From: Croceibacterium soli
Lineage (GTDB): Bacteria; Pseudomonadota; Alphaproteobacteria; Sphingomonadales; Sphingomonadaceae
DNA length: 64,000 bases
Direction: 5' to 3'
Assembly (NCBI RefSeq): GCF_009828065.1
Contig: NZ_WTYK01000005.1
Coordinates: 186,001-250,000, forward strand
Shown piece after piece: positions 35,306 to 44,599 of this stretch. The first letter of the stretch is position 1. Each line of letters opens with the position of its first letter. The translations under genes were made by a program, and so were the position numbers. Under the pieces are notes generated by a model. The model was given only the letters and a program-made list of their open reading frames with translations, made no database searches and was not told where the DNA came from.

Positions 35306-36583
35306 ATGACGTCGATCGACCGCAGGAAGTGGATCCAAGGGGCGGCGGCCAGTGTCTTTCTGGCAGCCGCCCCTAACCGCGCCTTGGCAGGCCCTGTCGC
35401 GGCCGCCGATATTTCGCTCGCTCGTGACGAAGCCTATTGGGCCAGTATCGCCGCGCAATACGATGTCAGCGACGATGTCGTGCAGTTGGAGAACGGAAAC
35501 TGGGGCATCATGCCGCGCCCGGTACTCGCCGCGTACCAACGGCTGGTGGAGCGGGTCAATCGTGAGAACAGCTTCTACGCCCGGCGCGGCATGGGCGGTG
35601 ATCTGACCGCCGTACGCGACCGGGTGGCCGCCTTCCTAGGTGTCGATGTCGAGGAGATCGTGTTCACCCGCAACGCGACGGAGGCGCTAAAAGCCCTGAT
35701 CGGGAGCTATAACCGCATTCATCCGGGCGAGGCCGCGCTCTACGCCGATCTCGACTATGGCAGCATGCAGGCGAGCCTCGCTGCCGCGATGGAGCGACGC
35801 GGCGCGCACACGATCAAGATCGCTCTTCCAGAGCCCGCGACGCATGACAATGTGATCGCCGCTTACTCCGAGGCGCTGGCCCAGCATCCGGAAATCAGGC
35901 TCATTTTGCTCACCCACATCAGCCATCGAAGCGGGCTGATGATCCCGGTAAAGGAAATCGCCACAATGGCTCGGGCGCGCGGCGTGGATGTCATCGTTGA
36001 TGCGGCCCATAGCCTGGGCCAGGTGGACTTCACGATTCCCGATCTGGCAGCGGACTTCGTAGGGCTGAACCTGCACAAGTGGATCGGCGCGCCCCTCGGA
36101 GTGGGCGCAGCCTACATCCGAAAAGACCGGGTGTCGGCCATCGATCCCGACCTCGCTGACGAGGACAAGGACTCCGGGACCATCTTGTCCCGTGTGCACA
36201 CCGGAACGGTCGATTTCGCCGCCTTGTTGACCGTTCCCGAAGCGCTATCCTTCCAAGATCGCATCGGCAGCCGGCTGCGGCAAGCCCGGTTGCGCGCGCT
36301 CCGGGACGGGTGGGTCGCGGAAGTGCGGGAGAATCCGCGAATTCAGGTGCTGACGCCGGACGATGACCGGATGCACGGCGGCATCACCTCGTTCCGGCTG
36401 GTTGGGAAAACTTCCGTCGAGGACAATGTAGCCCTCGCAGCGAGACTGCTGGCGGATTTCGGCATCTTCACAGTGCACAGGACAGGCATGGCCAGCGGAG
36501 CTTGCGTTCGAGTGACGCCAGCATTGTTCAATTCCATGGAAGATGTTCGGGCGTTAGCCGTTGCGCTCAACGAGATAGCCTGA
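35306..36583 (+). CDS. Tat-exported class-V aminotransferase-fold PLP enzyme (PvdN-like)
   Basis: 425 residues. N-terminal twin-arginine signal IDRRKWIQGAAASVFLAAAP, cleaved near ALAG. The rest is a class V aminotransferase/isopenicillin-N-epimerase fold: FTRNATEALKALI (phosphate loop), DAAHSLGQVDF with the PLP-ring Asp, and LNLHKWIGAPLGVGAAYI holding the Schiff-base lysine. PLP enzymes outside the cytoplasm are rare; the best known is PvdN, a Tat-exported enzyme of pyoverdine maturation with the same length and fold. Together with the upstream receptor (7-bp gap) this suggests periplasmic modification of an amino-containing ligand. Resemblance to PvdN is from fold, size and export, not a search. 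Confidence 0.88.
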   Translation: MTSIDRRKWIQGAAASVFLAAAPNRALAGPVAAADISLARDEAYWASIAAQYDVSDDVVQLENGNWGIMPRPVLAAYQRLVERVNRENSFYARRGMGGDLTAVRDRVAAFLGVDVEEIVFTRNATEALKALIGSYNRIHPGEAALYADLDYGSMQASLAAAMERRGAHTIKIALPEPATHDNVIAAYSEALAQHPEIRLILLTHISHRSGLMIPVKEIATMARARGVDVIVDAAHSLGQVDFTIPDLAADFVGLNLHKWIGAPLGVGAAYIRKDRVSAIDPDLADEDKDSGTILSRVHTGTVDFAALLTVPEALSFQDRIGSRLRQARLRALRDGWVAEVRENPRIQVLTPDDDRMHGGITSFRLVGKTSVEDNVALAARLLADFGIFTVHRTGMASGACVRVTPALFNSMEDVRALAVALNEIA

Positions 36584-36641
36584 CTAGCTCGCCGAGTTCT
36601 TGGTCTTCTAGAGACCGTAGCTAGCAGGCCCAGCATCTGAG

Positions 36642-36872
36642 TTGGCAAAATTCCGCGTGAACTGGAGAGTTTCTGCAGACCACCACCTCGAGCTGAGCTG
36701 GCGCGAGAGCGGTGTCGATGCGGTGCCAAAACCTAGCCAAACGGGGTTCGGCACTCGGCTCCTGACACGAGGTCTGGCGCTAGAGCTCAACGGCCGCGTC
36801 GATCTCGACTTCAATTTGGAAGGAGTTGTTTGCCAAATTGCCGTTCCGCTCACGGAAACTCGGCTTACCTGA
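36642..36872 (+). pseudogene. C-terminal remnant of an HWE histidine kinase
   Basis: 76 codons reading FRVNWRVSADHHLELSWRES, PSQTGFGTRLLTRGLALELNG and GVVCQIAVPLTE. This is the end of the HWE-kinase ATPase domain and lines up with the last 80 residues of the intact kinase at 42200-43600 (LKIRWRESGGP, GFGSRLLERGLATELGG, GVSCEIDAPF). The kinase core, N-box and sensor are missing and a stop precedes it at 36618, so it is a truncated relic of a lost gene copy. Confidence 0.75.
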
Positions 36873-37523
36873 ACTTCTGCGCTTGGCAGCCTTGAGGGCA
36901 GCTTGGTGCGGAACAGTGGAGCTTAGGGCTGCATAGTTGATGGGTGGAGCGCTCTAGCTCTTCCACGGCTCTGAGCTCCCTAACGATGCATCCGTCGGGC
37001 GGACGGTCCGCTCCTGACAGCTTCAGAGGGCCGCGGGAATGAACGATTATGGGCGCTAAGCTGACATAGAGGTCAGGCTCCGATGGTCGCGGCCTTAGCA
37101 AATGCTGCTGATCGGGAGCCGAGATTGTTCCCCGTCCGTTCGGATTACCGGGTGTCTCATCAGGAGCAGGTTCGATACGGCTACACCCTCTCGCTCAAAT
37201 GGTGTGGATAGAGCGCTCGTGCGTGGCGGCGAGCGGCGGGAACTGGCCGAAAGCAGACGGTCCGCTTCTGGCCATAGCTTTGAAGATGCGGACTTCGAAA
37301 TCGCACTTCATCCACCGACGCGCTGTACGATGCGCGCTGATGAGCACGCCACCTAGACTGCGGCAACCGGAGGGCGCTGGACTAGCCTCCCGGCAGTGTG
37401 CCTACGTGCGGAGATGATCTCCAAGTCCGACCACCCTTGACCACCAATCAACCCTTGCTCGGACGCGGCCACCTCAACCCTCTTCCCCGGGCTGTACCCA
37501 AAGGGATCGTCACGCTGAGCCGC
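36873..37523. other. Intergenic, nothing recognised
   Basis: About 650 bp with no believable coding frame. The stretch near 37030-37070 resembles 56950-56985 (ATG/GAACGAN2N2TATNGGGCGCNAAGCTGAC), perhaps a degenerate dispersed repeat. Confidence 0.4.
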
Positions 37524-39074
37524 TCACCTGCAGTTTGCTGGCCAGATGCCCTGTTTGCCAGGCGAGAGGATGCCGTTAGGATCGAGGCAGTCCTTGATCT
37601 TCTCGGCGAAGCGGCGCTGCGCGTTGTCGTTGAAGTCATAAAGCGCAGCCACTTCGTCCATGAAGTCGAGGTGGCTGCGGTACTCTCCGTATCCGAGCTT
37701 GGCTGCCGGTTCGAGCATTGCCTTAGTCGCGGCGTATGCCTCTCGGGTCTGCTGGTCATCCTTGGTGTCGAATACCACCAGCGCCACATGGATCATGCTC
37801 CGCCTGCCGACAATTATCGCGGCAGAGTAGTCGAGCCCGCGCTCGTTCAGCAGGTTGCGAGCGAGGTCACGGATCGCAACACCGTCCTTGCCCGCGATTG
37901 GCATGGCGCAGGAAAAGCCGATGTGTCCGCCTTCCTCCCCGCCATACCAGCGCGTCATCTGATCCAGCGCCATCGAGGGTACGCCCGCCTGAACGCGGTG
38001 ATGCGGGTTCGTAAGTTCGGGCAGGTTCCAGCCGTCGTACTGGTCGAATGAGACGGCGCCACCTGGAATGGCAGTCAGGGCTCGCTCAATTTTGGCACGG
38101 TTGTGCGCCACAACCGGCTCGTCGCCATAGAGAGCGAAGCGCATGACCCAGCGTCCGAAGCCCGGCGTTGCTGCGATCCTGTCGAGCACCTCTTCGGGGA
38201 TCGGATCGGCGCCTTCGTACCATTGCTTGCGCTCACCGAACGCGCTTGCCGCGCACACTGCATTGATGATCATGGGCTGATTGGAAATGGTGCCGTCGAT
38301 CATGAGAGGTCGCAGCACTTCCAGAAACGTCCCGAAATGCTCTTCATTGTCGAGCGTGAACCAACCAGGGGCGTAGACTTCGGGCGCAGGAAACAGGCTC
38401 ACTCCCATCTTCGTCACGATGCCGTAGTTGGACTGACTGAACATGCCGTCCCACGATGGCCCGCAGCTGTAAGGGTAGATCAGCCAGTTGTGCGGATTCG
38501 ACATTCCGCCCATGCCCGTGCGCAGAATGTCGCCATCGGGCAGGACGACTTCCATCCCGCAATGATTTGCAAAGTGATCGCCGATCGGCGTGTATCCCAC
38601 CCCGTGCTCCAGCGCATTTCCGATGACGCTGCCCGCTCCAAGATCCGGGACTGACATCCACAACCTGGAGCCGGTCTTGCGCAGATGGTCGTATAAATCG
38701 AAGAACCGGACGCCGGGCTCCACCAGCGCCATGCAGTTTTCCTCGTCGACCTCGATCACCTTGTTCATCCGCCGGAGGCTGACGGTGAAGGTGCCGGACA
38801 CGCGCGGTGCGCCGCCGCCATAGCCCTTGTTGCGGCCCTGACTGCTCGTCCAGATTGGTGTGCCGTGCTCGTTCGCAATCCTTAGGATCGCCTGCACGTC
38901 CTCGACGCTGCCGGGGAGGAGGACAGCACCCGGGCGGTACCATTCACCAGGTGGAGCGAAAGGATCACCATGGTCTGCCAGGTCTTGGGTGAGCACGTTG
39001 TCTGCGCCGATGGCCGCCGTGATGGCTTCCAGTGCGACGGCAAAGCTGTCGCCGTTCGGGTTCATGTCTTCCAT
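37524..39074 (-). CDS. FAD-linked phenol oxidase/dehydrogenase of the vanillyl-alcohol oxidase / 4-cresol dehydrogenase family
   Basis: 516 residues, normal family length. FAD-binding domain with SSQGRNKGYGGGAPR and VPDLGAGSVIGNALEHGVGYTPIGDH; substrate domain after residue 240. Compared with the vanillyl-alcohol oxidase sequence I remember, GGHIGFS carries a His where His422 binds FAD covalently, and GYGEYRSH carries the Tyr-Arg pair (503-504) that holds the phenolate. The end NGILSPGKQGIWP is the family C-terminus. It should oxidise a para-substituted phenol such as a 4-alkyl or allyl phenol. No signal peptide; no cytochrome partner nearby. GAGGAG precedes the ATG. A TetR operator-like palindrome lies 37 bp upstream. 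Confidence 0.92.
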   Translation of the reverse strand: MEDMNPNGDSFAVALEAITAAIGADNVLTQDLADHGDPFAPPGEWYRPGAVLLPGSVEDVQAILRIANEHGTPIWTSSQGRNKGYGGGAPRVSGTFTVSLRRMNKVIEVDEENCMALVEPGVRFFDLYDHLRKTGSRLWMSVPDLGAGSVIGNALEHGVGYTPIGDHFANHCGMEVVLPDGDILRTGMGGMSNPHNWLIYPYSCGPSWDGMFSQSNYGIVTKMGVSLFPAPEVYAPGWFTLDNEEHFGTFLEVLRPLMIDGTISNQPMIINAVCAASAFGERKQWYEGADPIPEEVLDRIAATPGFGRWVMRFALYGDEPVVAHNRAKIERALTAIPGGAVSFDQYDGWNLPELTNPHHRVQAGVPSMALDQMTRWYGGEEGGHIGFSCAMPIAGKDGVAIRDLARNLLNERGLDYSAAIIVGRRSMIHVALVVFDTKDDQQTREAYAATKAMLEPAAKLGYGEYRSHLDFMDEVAALYDFNDNAQRRFAEKIKDCLDPNGILSPGKQGIWPANCR

Positions 39075-39110
39075 CGCAATCTCTCCTCGATCACGCTGTC
39101 ATTTGAAATT

Positions 39111-39121
39111 GACAGTCTGTC
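39111..39121 (-). promoter_or_regulatory. Operator-like palindrome upstream of the phenol oxidase
   Basis: GACAG-A-CTGTC on the minus strand (39111-39121), inside TAGACAGACTGTCAA, in the 82 bp between the TetR gene and the oxidase gene. TAGACAG-type palindromes are common TetR-family sites; binding by the neighbouring regulator is inferred. Confidence 0.5.
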
Positions 39122-39156
39122 TATTTTCGAGAGGTAAACGCCCTTGGAAGTCCCTG

Positions 39157-39813
39157 TCAATCGGCGCTGGTGAGCGCCAGTGAAGGAAGAGTTCGACGCG
39201 CGCACGTCAATGCTTGCTCGAGCGGTACGCCCAATCCGAACAGGATGGTTGCCGCAATGGACTCCGGATAATCGCCGTCGACCTCGCCGCGAACGATCGA
39301 CGCCATGGCTGCCAAGGTCGTGCCCAGCAGAAGATCCCGTCCTAGCGCAACAGACTGCAGGGTGAACACGCCCTCTTCCACGCCTTCCCGAACCGTCTGT
39401 TCGGCTTGGCTGAACGTCTCTGCGCCAAAGATAGCCCCCGCCGCACTCAAGTTGATCATCGACCAGGCCCAGCGCCTATCTGCGCGGGCACGATGCAGAT
39501 AGAAGCGTACTGCCAGCGCGGAGCGGTCACGGGCGTCGCTGATTTGAGAGATCGTAGCGGTTACCGCCTCGAGAAAGCCGTGCGTCACCTCGATGGACAG
39601 AGCTTCTCGTAACTCGGCCATGCTGGCAAAATGGTTATAGAAAGTGGCACGAGTGACACCTGCCTTCACGGCAACATCCTCGCTGCGGGCGTAAAGACCT
39701 CGCTCGTCACCCAGGACCTCGAAAGCGGCGGCGATGATCTTCGCCCGGGTGCGTGCCCGCCGCTCGCGCCCGACCTCCACGCGCCTTTCCGGATCGACTT
39801 GCTTACGCGCCAA
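39157..39813 (-). CDS. TetR-family regulator of the phenol oxidase
   Basis: 218 residues. Arg-rich N-terminus, then the HTH AKIIAAAFEVLGDERGLYARSEDVAVKAGVTRATFYNHFASMAELREAL, typical of TetR/AcrR. The C-terminal domain is helical and not specific. It is codirectional with and 82 bp upstream of the vanillyl-alcohol-oxidase-type gene, with the palindrome at 39111-39121 in between, so it most likely controls that gene and not itself alone. Confidence 0.92.
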   Translation of the reverse strand: MARKQVDPERRVEVGRERRARTRAKIIAAAFEVLGDERGLYARSEDVAVKAGVTRATFYNHFASMAELREALSIEVTHGFLEAVTATISQISDARDRSALAVRFYLHRARADRRWAWSMINLSAAGAIFGAETFSQAEQTVREGVEEGVFTLQSVALGRDLLLGTTLAAMASIVRGEVDGDYPESIAATILFGLGVPLEQALTCARRTLPSLALTSAD

Positions 39814-40013
39814 GCGCTTCCTGCTTTCTGTTCTTCTTGTACCCGCCCGCGAGACCCCTCCTACGACTAGCCCGCCCGGACCTGTGTGGTCGAGCGCTCA
39901 TCGGAAGCACGTCGAGCGCCGCGGCGGGAGCGACCTTAGAACGTCTGGTCCTGAACTTCGATTGCGTATAGCGGTTGTTCCTTGCCAGATAATCATCCCG
40001 ATCGACTTGCCTG

Positions 40014-40940
40014 ATGACGTCGCACCCCATCAAGCGCGTTCTGCTCCTCCACAATGCCAAGGCGCGGCGGAGCGGCGAGGCCCTCGAAACGGTATGCGCC
40101 CGGCTGGAGGCTGGAGGCTTCGCGGTTACCGTAGAACCGTTCGAGAACCTGCCCGAGATCGCTCGGGACATCACGCGACTTCACGAAACGTCGGACGCGG
40201 TTGTCGTTTGCGGCGGCGATGGATCGATCTCGTCGGCCGCCCCGGCCGTGATCGAGAGCGGCCTGCCGCTCGGCATCATCCCAGCAGGAACCGCGAACGA
40301 TCTTGCGCGGACGCTGTCCATTCCGCTCGACTTTGCGGCGGCCGCTGACCTCATCGTTGCCGGTCAGACGAAACGGATCGATGTCGGGATGGTGAATGGC
40401 CACGCGTTCTTCAATGTGGCGAGCATCGGCCTAAGCAGCGACCTTGCCCAGAAGCTCGACCCAGAACTGAAGAAGCGGTTTGGACGGCTCAGCTATGCTG
40501 TTGCCGTGGTGCGTGTGATGGCGAGCGCCAGGCGCTTTCGCGCGCGGATCGTCGAGAAAGGCAGCGGTACGCGGGTCAAAACCTACCAGATCGCGGTAGG
40601 GAACGGCCGTCTATATGGCGGCGGCAATGTCGTTGCAGAGACAGCCGCGATCGATGATGGCCGACTGGATCTCTACAGCCTGGAGATGCCGAGCCTATGG
40701 AAGTCGGTGCTCATGGCGCGGGCCTTCAGAACCGGAACTCACGGGGCCTGGAAGGAAGTACGGACGGCGCGGTGCGTGGAGTTCGACATCGAGACCAGGC
40801 GCCCGATGCCGGTCAACACCGACGGCGAGATCGTAACTGCTACGCCAGCCCATTTCCGGGTGCTGCCCGCTGCGGTCACGGTCTTCGCTCCAGCCGACGC
40901 CAGCACCGGGCCTCACCCTCTCCGCCTCTATCATCCATGA
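40014..40940 (+). CDS. Diacylglycerol kinase family lipid kinase (YegS/LCB5-like)
   Basis: 308 residues. N-terminal catalytic domain: KRVLLLHNAKARRSG, then VVVCGGDGSISSAAPAVIES and LGIIPAGTANDLARTLSIP, the GGDGT-like loop and G-T-x-N-D motif that bind ATP and lipid. C-terminal beta-sandwich with YGGGNVVAETAAIDDGRLDLY and PVNTDGE. Such kinases phosphorylate a lipid such as diacylglycerol or a sphingoid base; in a sphingolipid-making genus the latter is attractive but unproven. Single gene, soluble, no partner nearby. Confidence 0.92.
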   Translation: MTSHPIKRVLLLHNAKARRSGEALETVCARLEAGGFAVTVEPFENLPEIARDITRLHETSDAVVVCGGDGSISSAAPAVIESGLPLGIIPAGTANDLARTLSIPLDFAAAADLIVAGQTKRIDVGMVNGHAFFNVASIGLSSDLAQKLDPELKKRFGRLSYAVAVVRVMASARRFRARIVEKGSGTRVKTYQIAVGNGRLYGGGNVVAETAAIDDGRLDLYSLEMPSLWKSVLMARAFRTGTHGAWKEVRTARCVEFDIETRRPMPVNTDGEIVTATPAHFRVLPAAVTVFAPADASTGPHPLRLYHP

Positions 40941-41063
40941 TGGGCCGGCACGTTCGATTGCCGTAACCGGGCGTCTGCTGCACGTCCGATTTTAGGCCGT
41001 GCTTTCTAGTTCGATCAGCCCACGGCGGCTTGCCACGCGCTGCGCATCATCTAGTCTGACCGG

Positions 41064-41903
41064 ATGAATGGACATCACGTTGCTGGTAAATCGATCGTCA
41101 TCACAGGAGCGGCAAGCGGCTTCGGGCGGCTCGTCTCTGAAAAAGCCGCTGCGCTGGGGGCGCGGCTTACCTGTGCCGACATCAATTTGGATGGCGTGGA
41201 AGCCGTTGCTGCGCAAATCCGCGCGGCCGGCGGTACTGCGCAGGCCGTAGCTGCTGATGTCACCAAGATGCAGGACATGCGCTCGCTCGCCCGTGCAGCG
41301 GTTGAGGCGCATGGCGGCGTCGATGTGATGATCAATAATGCCGGTGTCATGCCGCTAGCGTTTTTCGCCGATCATGAGGCTGCACTAGACGCGTGGGACC
41401 GGTGCATCGACATCAACTTCAAGGGCGTGCTGCACGGAACGCTTGCCGTGTTCGACCAGATGATGAGCCAGGGGCGCGGCCATATCGTCAATCTTTCGTC
41501 GATTTACGGCAATCATCCCGTCGTTGGCGCAGCGGTCTATGGCGCTACGAAAAGTGCGGTGAACTTCCTGTCGGAATCCCTGCGCGTCGAGGCGCGAGGT
41601 AAAATCAAGGTCACCGTGATCAAGCCTACGGGGGTGCCCGTGACGGGGTTGTCCGCCACCGTGATCAATCAGCAAGCCGGTATCGGTATACTCGCGCACA
41701 ACATGGGCGAGTTTGCGGATATGGTTGTGGATATGCAGCAGGGCACCCTCCCGGCAGAGCGCCTCGACCCTGACAACATCGACTACGCGTCGCTTGCGCC
41801 AGAACACATTGCGGATGCGATCATCCATACCATTGACCAGCCGTGGGGGATCTCCATTGCCGAGGTGACTGTGCGTGCTTCCGGTGACTATTTCATTCTC
41901 TAG
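41064..41903 (+). CDS. Short-chain dehydrogenase/reductase
   Basis: 279 residues, classical SDR. TGAASGFG near residue 13, DINLDG at the end of beta-2 (NAD preference), NNAG near residue 92, catalytic SSIYGN...YGATKSA (Ser, Tyr, Lys). The C-terminus after residue 190 is longer than basic SDRs and includes LSATVINQQAG and the ending VTVRASGDYF, as in oxidoreductases of the YdfG-like subgroup. No partner genes adjoin it; substrate unknown. A 295-bp gap with nothing recognised follows (41904-42199). Confidence 0.92.
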   Translation: MNGHHVAGKSIVITGAASGFGRLVSEKAAALGARLTCADINLDGVEAVAAQIRAAGGTAQAVAADVTKMQDMRSLARAAVEAHGGVDVMINNAGVMPLAFFADHEAALDAWDRCIDINFKGVLHGTLAVFDQMMSQGRGHIVNLSSIYGNHPVVGAAVYGATKSAVNFLSESLRVEARGKIKVTVIKPTGVPVTGLSATVINQQAGIGILAHNMGEFADMVVDMQQGTLPAERLDPDNIDYASLAPEHIADAIIHTIDQPWGISIAEVTVRASGDYFIL

Positions 41904-42199
41904 GATAGAACATTCCCTAAGCTACACAGGCGCCGCAGCCGTTGGCACCCGCTTCGAACGGCTGGCATTTGGCGCATGGCTGCCCCGCGGATGAGCAAGA
42001 GCAGTCTGTCGGCTCGTGGGCCGGAAAGCGACATTGGCGCCAGCGACTCCGCGTGTCGGCTCTGCGGATGGAAAGGGTCGATGCAGCCTGTTATCAGCTC
42101 AACTGCTTCGTCTACACCTCTCCTGATGAGCCAGGCGCGTCATGAGCCGGGTCAATAGAATGACCTGGACAGAACCGGGAATGCTACACTTCCTCGACG

Positions 42200-43600
42200 C
42201 TACAGAGCTCCGGCTTCGCCGGCCGAACTCGCACCAGGCATCTTGTCGCTTCGGACCAGCCGAGTAAACGGTGCGTCGATCTCGCAGCTCACCCCTTCAG
42301 GGATGAAGAGAACTTCCACGCGCCCGCCAAGCTCAGTAGCCAAGCCGCGCTCCAGCAGACGTGACCCGAAGCCCCTCCGCACGGGCGGGGCAATGGCGGG
42401 GCCGCCGCTCTCCCGCCAGCGTATCTTCAGAAGCGGCTCGGGAACGTTCTCATCGACTCTCCAACGCACTTCTACGGCGCCGCCCGGGACGGAGAGGGCA
42501 CCGTACTTGGCGGCGTTCGTGGCGAGTTCATGGAATGCCATGGCGAGCGAGATCGCTGGTTCCGACCTAATCTGCAGCTCTGGCCCGTCCACAGCGAAAC
42601 CGTCGGCACCGGACTGGAACGGGCTGGTTGCCGCGCCGACGACTTCAGCGAGGCTCACACCGTCCCAGTTCCGCCGAGTAAGGGCATCGTGGGCGCGGGC
42701 CAGTGATTGCAACCGCCCTTCGAACGCAGCGCGCGCTTCGCCTGTCGCCGCTGCCTTGAAGGTCTGCCGGGCAAGGCTCTGGACTACCGCCAGGGTGTTC
42801 TTCACCCGATGGTTGAGTTCATTGATCAGAAGCTGCTGGTGTTGCTGCGCGAGCCGGCGCTCCGTTGCGTCGAGCGTGATGCCGGTCATCTTCAGCGGAC
42901 TTCCGTCCCTGGCGCGCTCGACCACCTCGCCGGTCGCTTCGATCCAGCGGACTTCACCGTCCTTGATGATCCGGCACTCCAGGATGCCGCGGCCCGCCTC
43001 GACCGCAGCTGCCGCTTCCTTCAGGTGCGCATCCAAGTCGTCCGGATGGATTCTGCTGCACCACTGCTCGAAACCAGTGACCCAGTCGAGGTCGTCGCCG
43101 GCAAGCTCGTGGAGCGTCTTGAGATCGCTCCAGCGGATTGAGTCGGTTTCGAAGTCCCACTCCCACGCCACTGCGCGCGCAGCTCTTTGCGCGAGCAGCA
43201 GGCGCGCCTCGCTCCTGCGGAAGCGCTGCTTCACCTCTTCGGCAACGTCCCGCTGCTCTTCAAGCGCAAGCTTCGCCAGATGCTCCCTTTCGGCACCCCG
43301 ACGGAGCATGTCGCTGCCCACCGCCAGCGCGCTCGCAATCGTGAAGTAGAGGAACAGCGTTACCGCCTGGGGCGCCGTGCGGATCAGGAAGGACCCGTGC
43401 GGCCCCACGAAGAAATACCAGCCAGCGAACCCGCACAGAAGCACCGCGAGCATCCCCGCCCGTCTGCCATAGAGGTGTCCCGCCAAGGCCGCGGCAGGGA
43501 AGAAGGTGATGAACTGAACGCCTTCGAGGAACGGATCCAAGGCGATGCGGAGAAGGATCGCAGTGGCGGCGATGCCCACCGCGCCGCCGTAGCGTTTCAT
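42200..43600 (-). CDS. Membrane-bound PAS HWE histidine kinase
   Basis: 466 residues from the ATG at 43600; the frame is open to a TTG at 43669. Residues 1-100 form a DUF4118-like membrane domain with helices around FITFFPAAALAGHLYG, LAVLLCGFAGWYFFVGP and LFLYFTIASALAV. A PAS fold follows (LLLAQRAARAVAWEWDFETDSIRW), then the HWE kinase core: NELNHRVKNTLAVVQSLARQTF with the phospho-acceptor His, MAFHELATNAAKYGALS, and GFGSRLLERGLATELGG. HWE kinases often serve general-stress or light/oxidative signalling in alphaproteobacteria. No response regulator adjoins it. A truncated relative lies at 36642-36872. Confidence 0.92.
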   Translation of the reverse strand: MKRYGGAVGIAATAILLRIALDPFLEGVQFITFFPAAALAGHLYGRRAGMLAVLLCGFAGWYFFVGPHGSFLIRTAPQAVTLFLYFTIASALAVGSDMLRRGAEREHLAKLALEEQRDVAEEVKQRFRRSEARLLLAQRAARAVAWEWDFETDSIRWSDLKTLHELAGDDLDWVTGFEQWCSRIHPDDLDAHLKEAAAAVEAGRGILECRIIKDGEVRWIEATGEVVERARDGSPLKMTGITLDATERRLAQQHQQLLINELNHRVKNTLAVVQSLARQTFKAAATGEARAAFEGRLQSLARAHDALTRRNWDGVSLAEVVGAATSPFQSGADGFAVDGPELQIRSEPAISLAMAFHELATNAAKYGALSVPGGAVEVRWRVDENVPEPLLKIRWRESGGPAIAPPVRRGFGSRLLERGLATELGGRVEVLFIPEGVSCEIDAPFTRLVRSDKMPGASSAGEAGAL

Positions 43601-44024
43601 CGTGGAAGAGGTGATCAACGGCTTTTCTCTGGACTGACGGGCTTGGGTAGCACGGAGGGATGGATCCAATCTAGGCTACTTCAACGTCGGTGCTGACTCG
43701 GCTCACAGCTAAGCCAAGGCGGAATGACGCAGCATCCGACTGCATGTCTGCTTTCGCCGCCGCCCCTCACCTGCCAGGCTGCAGTTCATGAGGCGCACAG
43801 GCCCGCAAACTTGCTTCTCGGCCACAGCGGCGGCGAACCTGCCACTCTCCGCTCGGTGTGAAGTGACGGATCTCATCAGAGACGCGGTCGTTAGCTTAGA
43901 ACTCGCTCGCATCAGCGGCCGTTCACGCGGCTACTGGCGGATGTCCGACTTCCACCCAGACGCGGACGACCGCTAATGAGGACCAGGAGCTGAGGAGCGG
44001 CCATCTACACGACGGGATGGCCGC
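43601..44024. other. Intergenic, nothing recognised
   Basis: About 420 bp upstream of the HWE kinase, holding its promoter. No coding frame with recognisable motif. It ends at the stop of a recombinase relic. Confidence 0.4.
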
Positions 44025-44240
44025 TCAGACGTCAGATTCAGTGCGCTCGGCGAGCATGAGCGCATCTTCGACATCTACGCCCAGATAACAAACGGTGTTC
44101 TCGATCTTGGTGTGGCCCAGCCAAATCTGAACGGCGCGCAGATTGCCGGTGGTTATGTAGATCATTGATGCCTTCGTTCGCCGAAGCGAATGCGTGCCGT
44201 ATTCCGCTCACCGAAGGCCAATCGCTGTTACCCACTCGTC
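44025..44240 (-). pseudogene. C-terminal relic of a tyrosine recombinase/integrase
   Basis: The minus strand reads EYGTHSLRRTKASMIYITTG then NLRAVQIWLGHTKIENTVCY and LGVDVEDALMLAERTES to TGA 44025. These are the HxxR box and final Tyr of a phage-type integrase. Upstream in the same frame, DEWVTAIGLR is joined by an in-frame TGA (44208-44210) where relatives have Arg or Glu, and the N-terminal domains are absent. A decayed integrase of this kind marks an old integration or recombination event. It overlaps the open but probably untranslated leader of the next gene. Confidence 0.8.
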
Positions 44241-44599
44241 CCCGGAATGGCCTTGGGAGAAACAGAGCTGCCGGTCAGATGCTCGGCCGGAAGGCGACTG
44301 GCCGGATTCGGCTGAGCCTGAGCAGATACTACCGCACCCTCAAGCGCCGGACTCTTCAGCGATGCTGTCGTTGCTGTTGCAGCGGAGGAGCGAGCCCGCG
44401 GTCCCGACGAGCGAATTACCCGATGGAGACAGCGGTTACCTCACATGAGCACCGGCGCGACCTCGCAAGCGCCGCTTCGAGCTACCCTTCGAGGAGCACA
44501 CTCCTCGCCCGGGATCCGCAACTAGGTAGATTTACGCCTTCGCGCGAGGGCATTCCTTCACTGTCTCTGAGTAACGAATTGACTAGGGAGATCAGCAAC
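44241..44599. other. Leader of the GGDEF/EAL gene
   Basis: The reading frame of the GGDEF/EAL protein stays open from 44165, but this stretch lacks domain-like sequence. I treat it as the upstream region with promoter and leader. No promoter is obvious. Confidence 0.45.

Noticed and set aside
44165-44599. 145-residue N-terminal extension of the GGDEF/EAL protein
   Set aside because: It overlaps the integrase relic antisense and has no domain-like sequence; ATG 44600 has a ribosome site.
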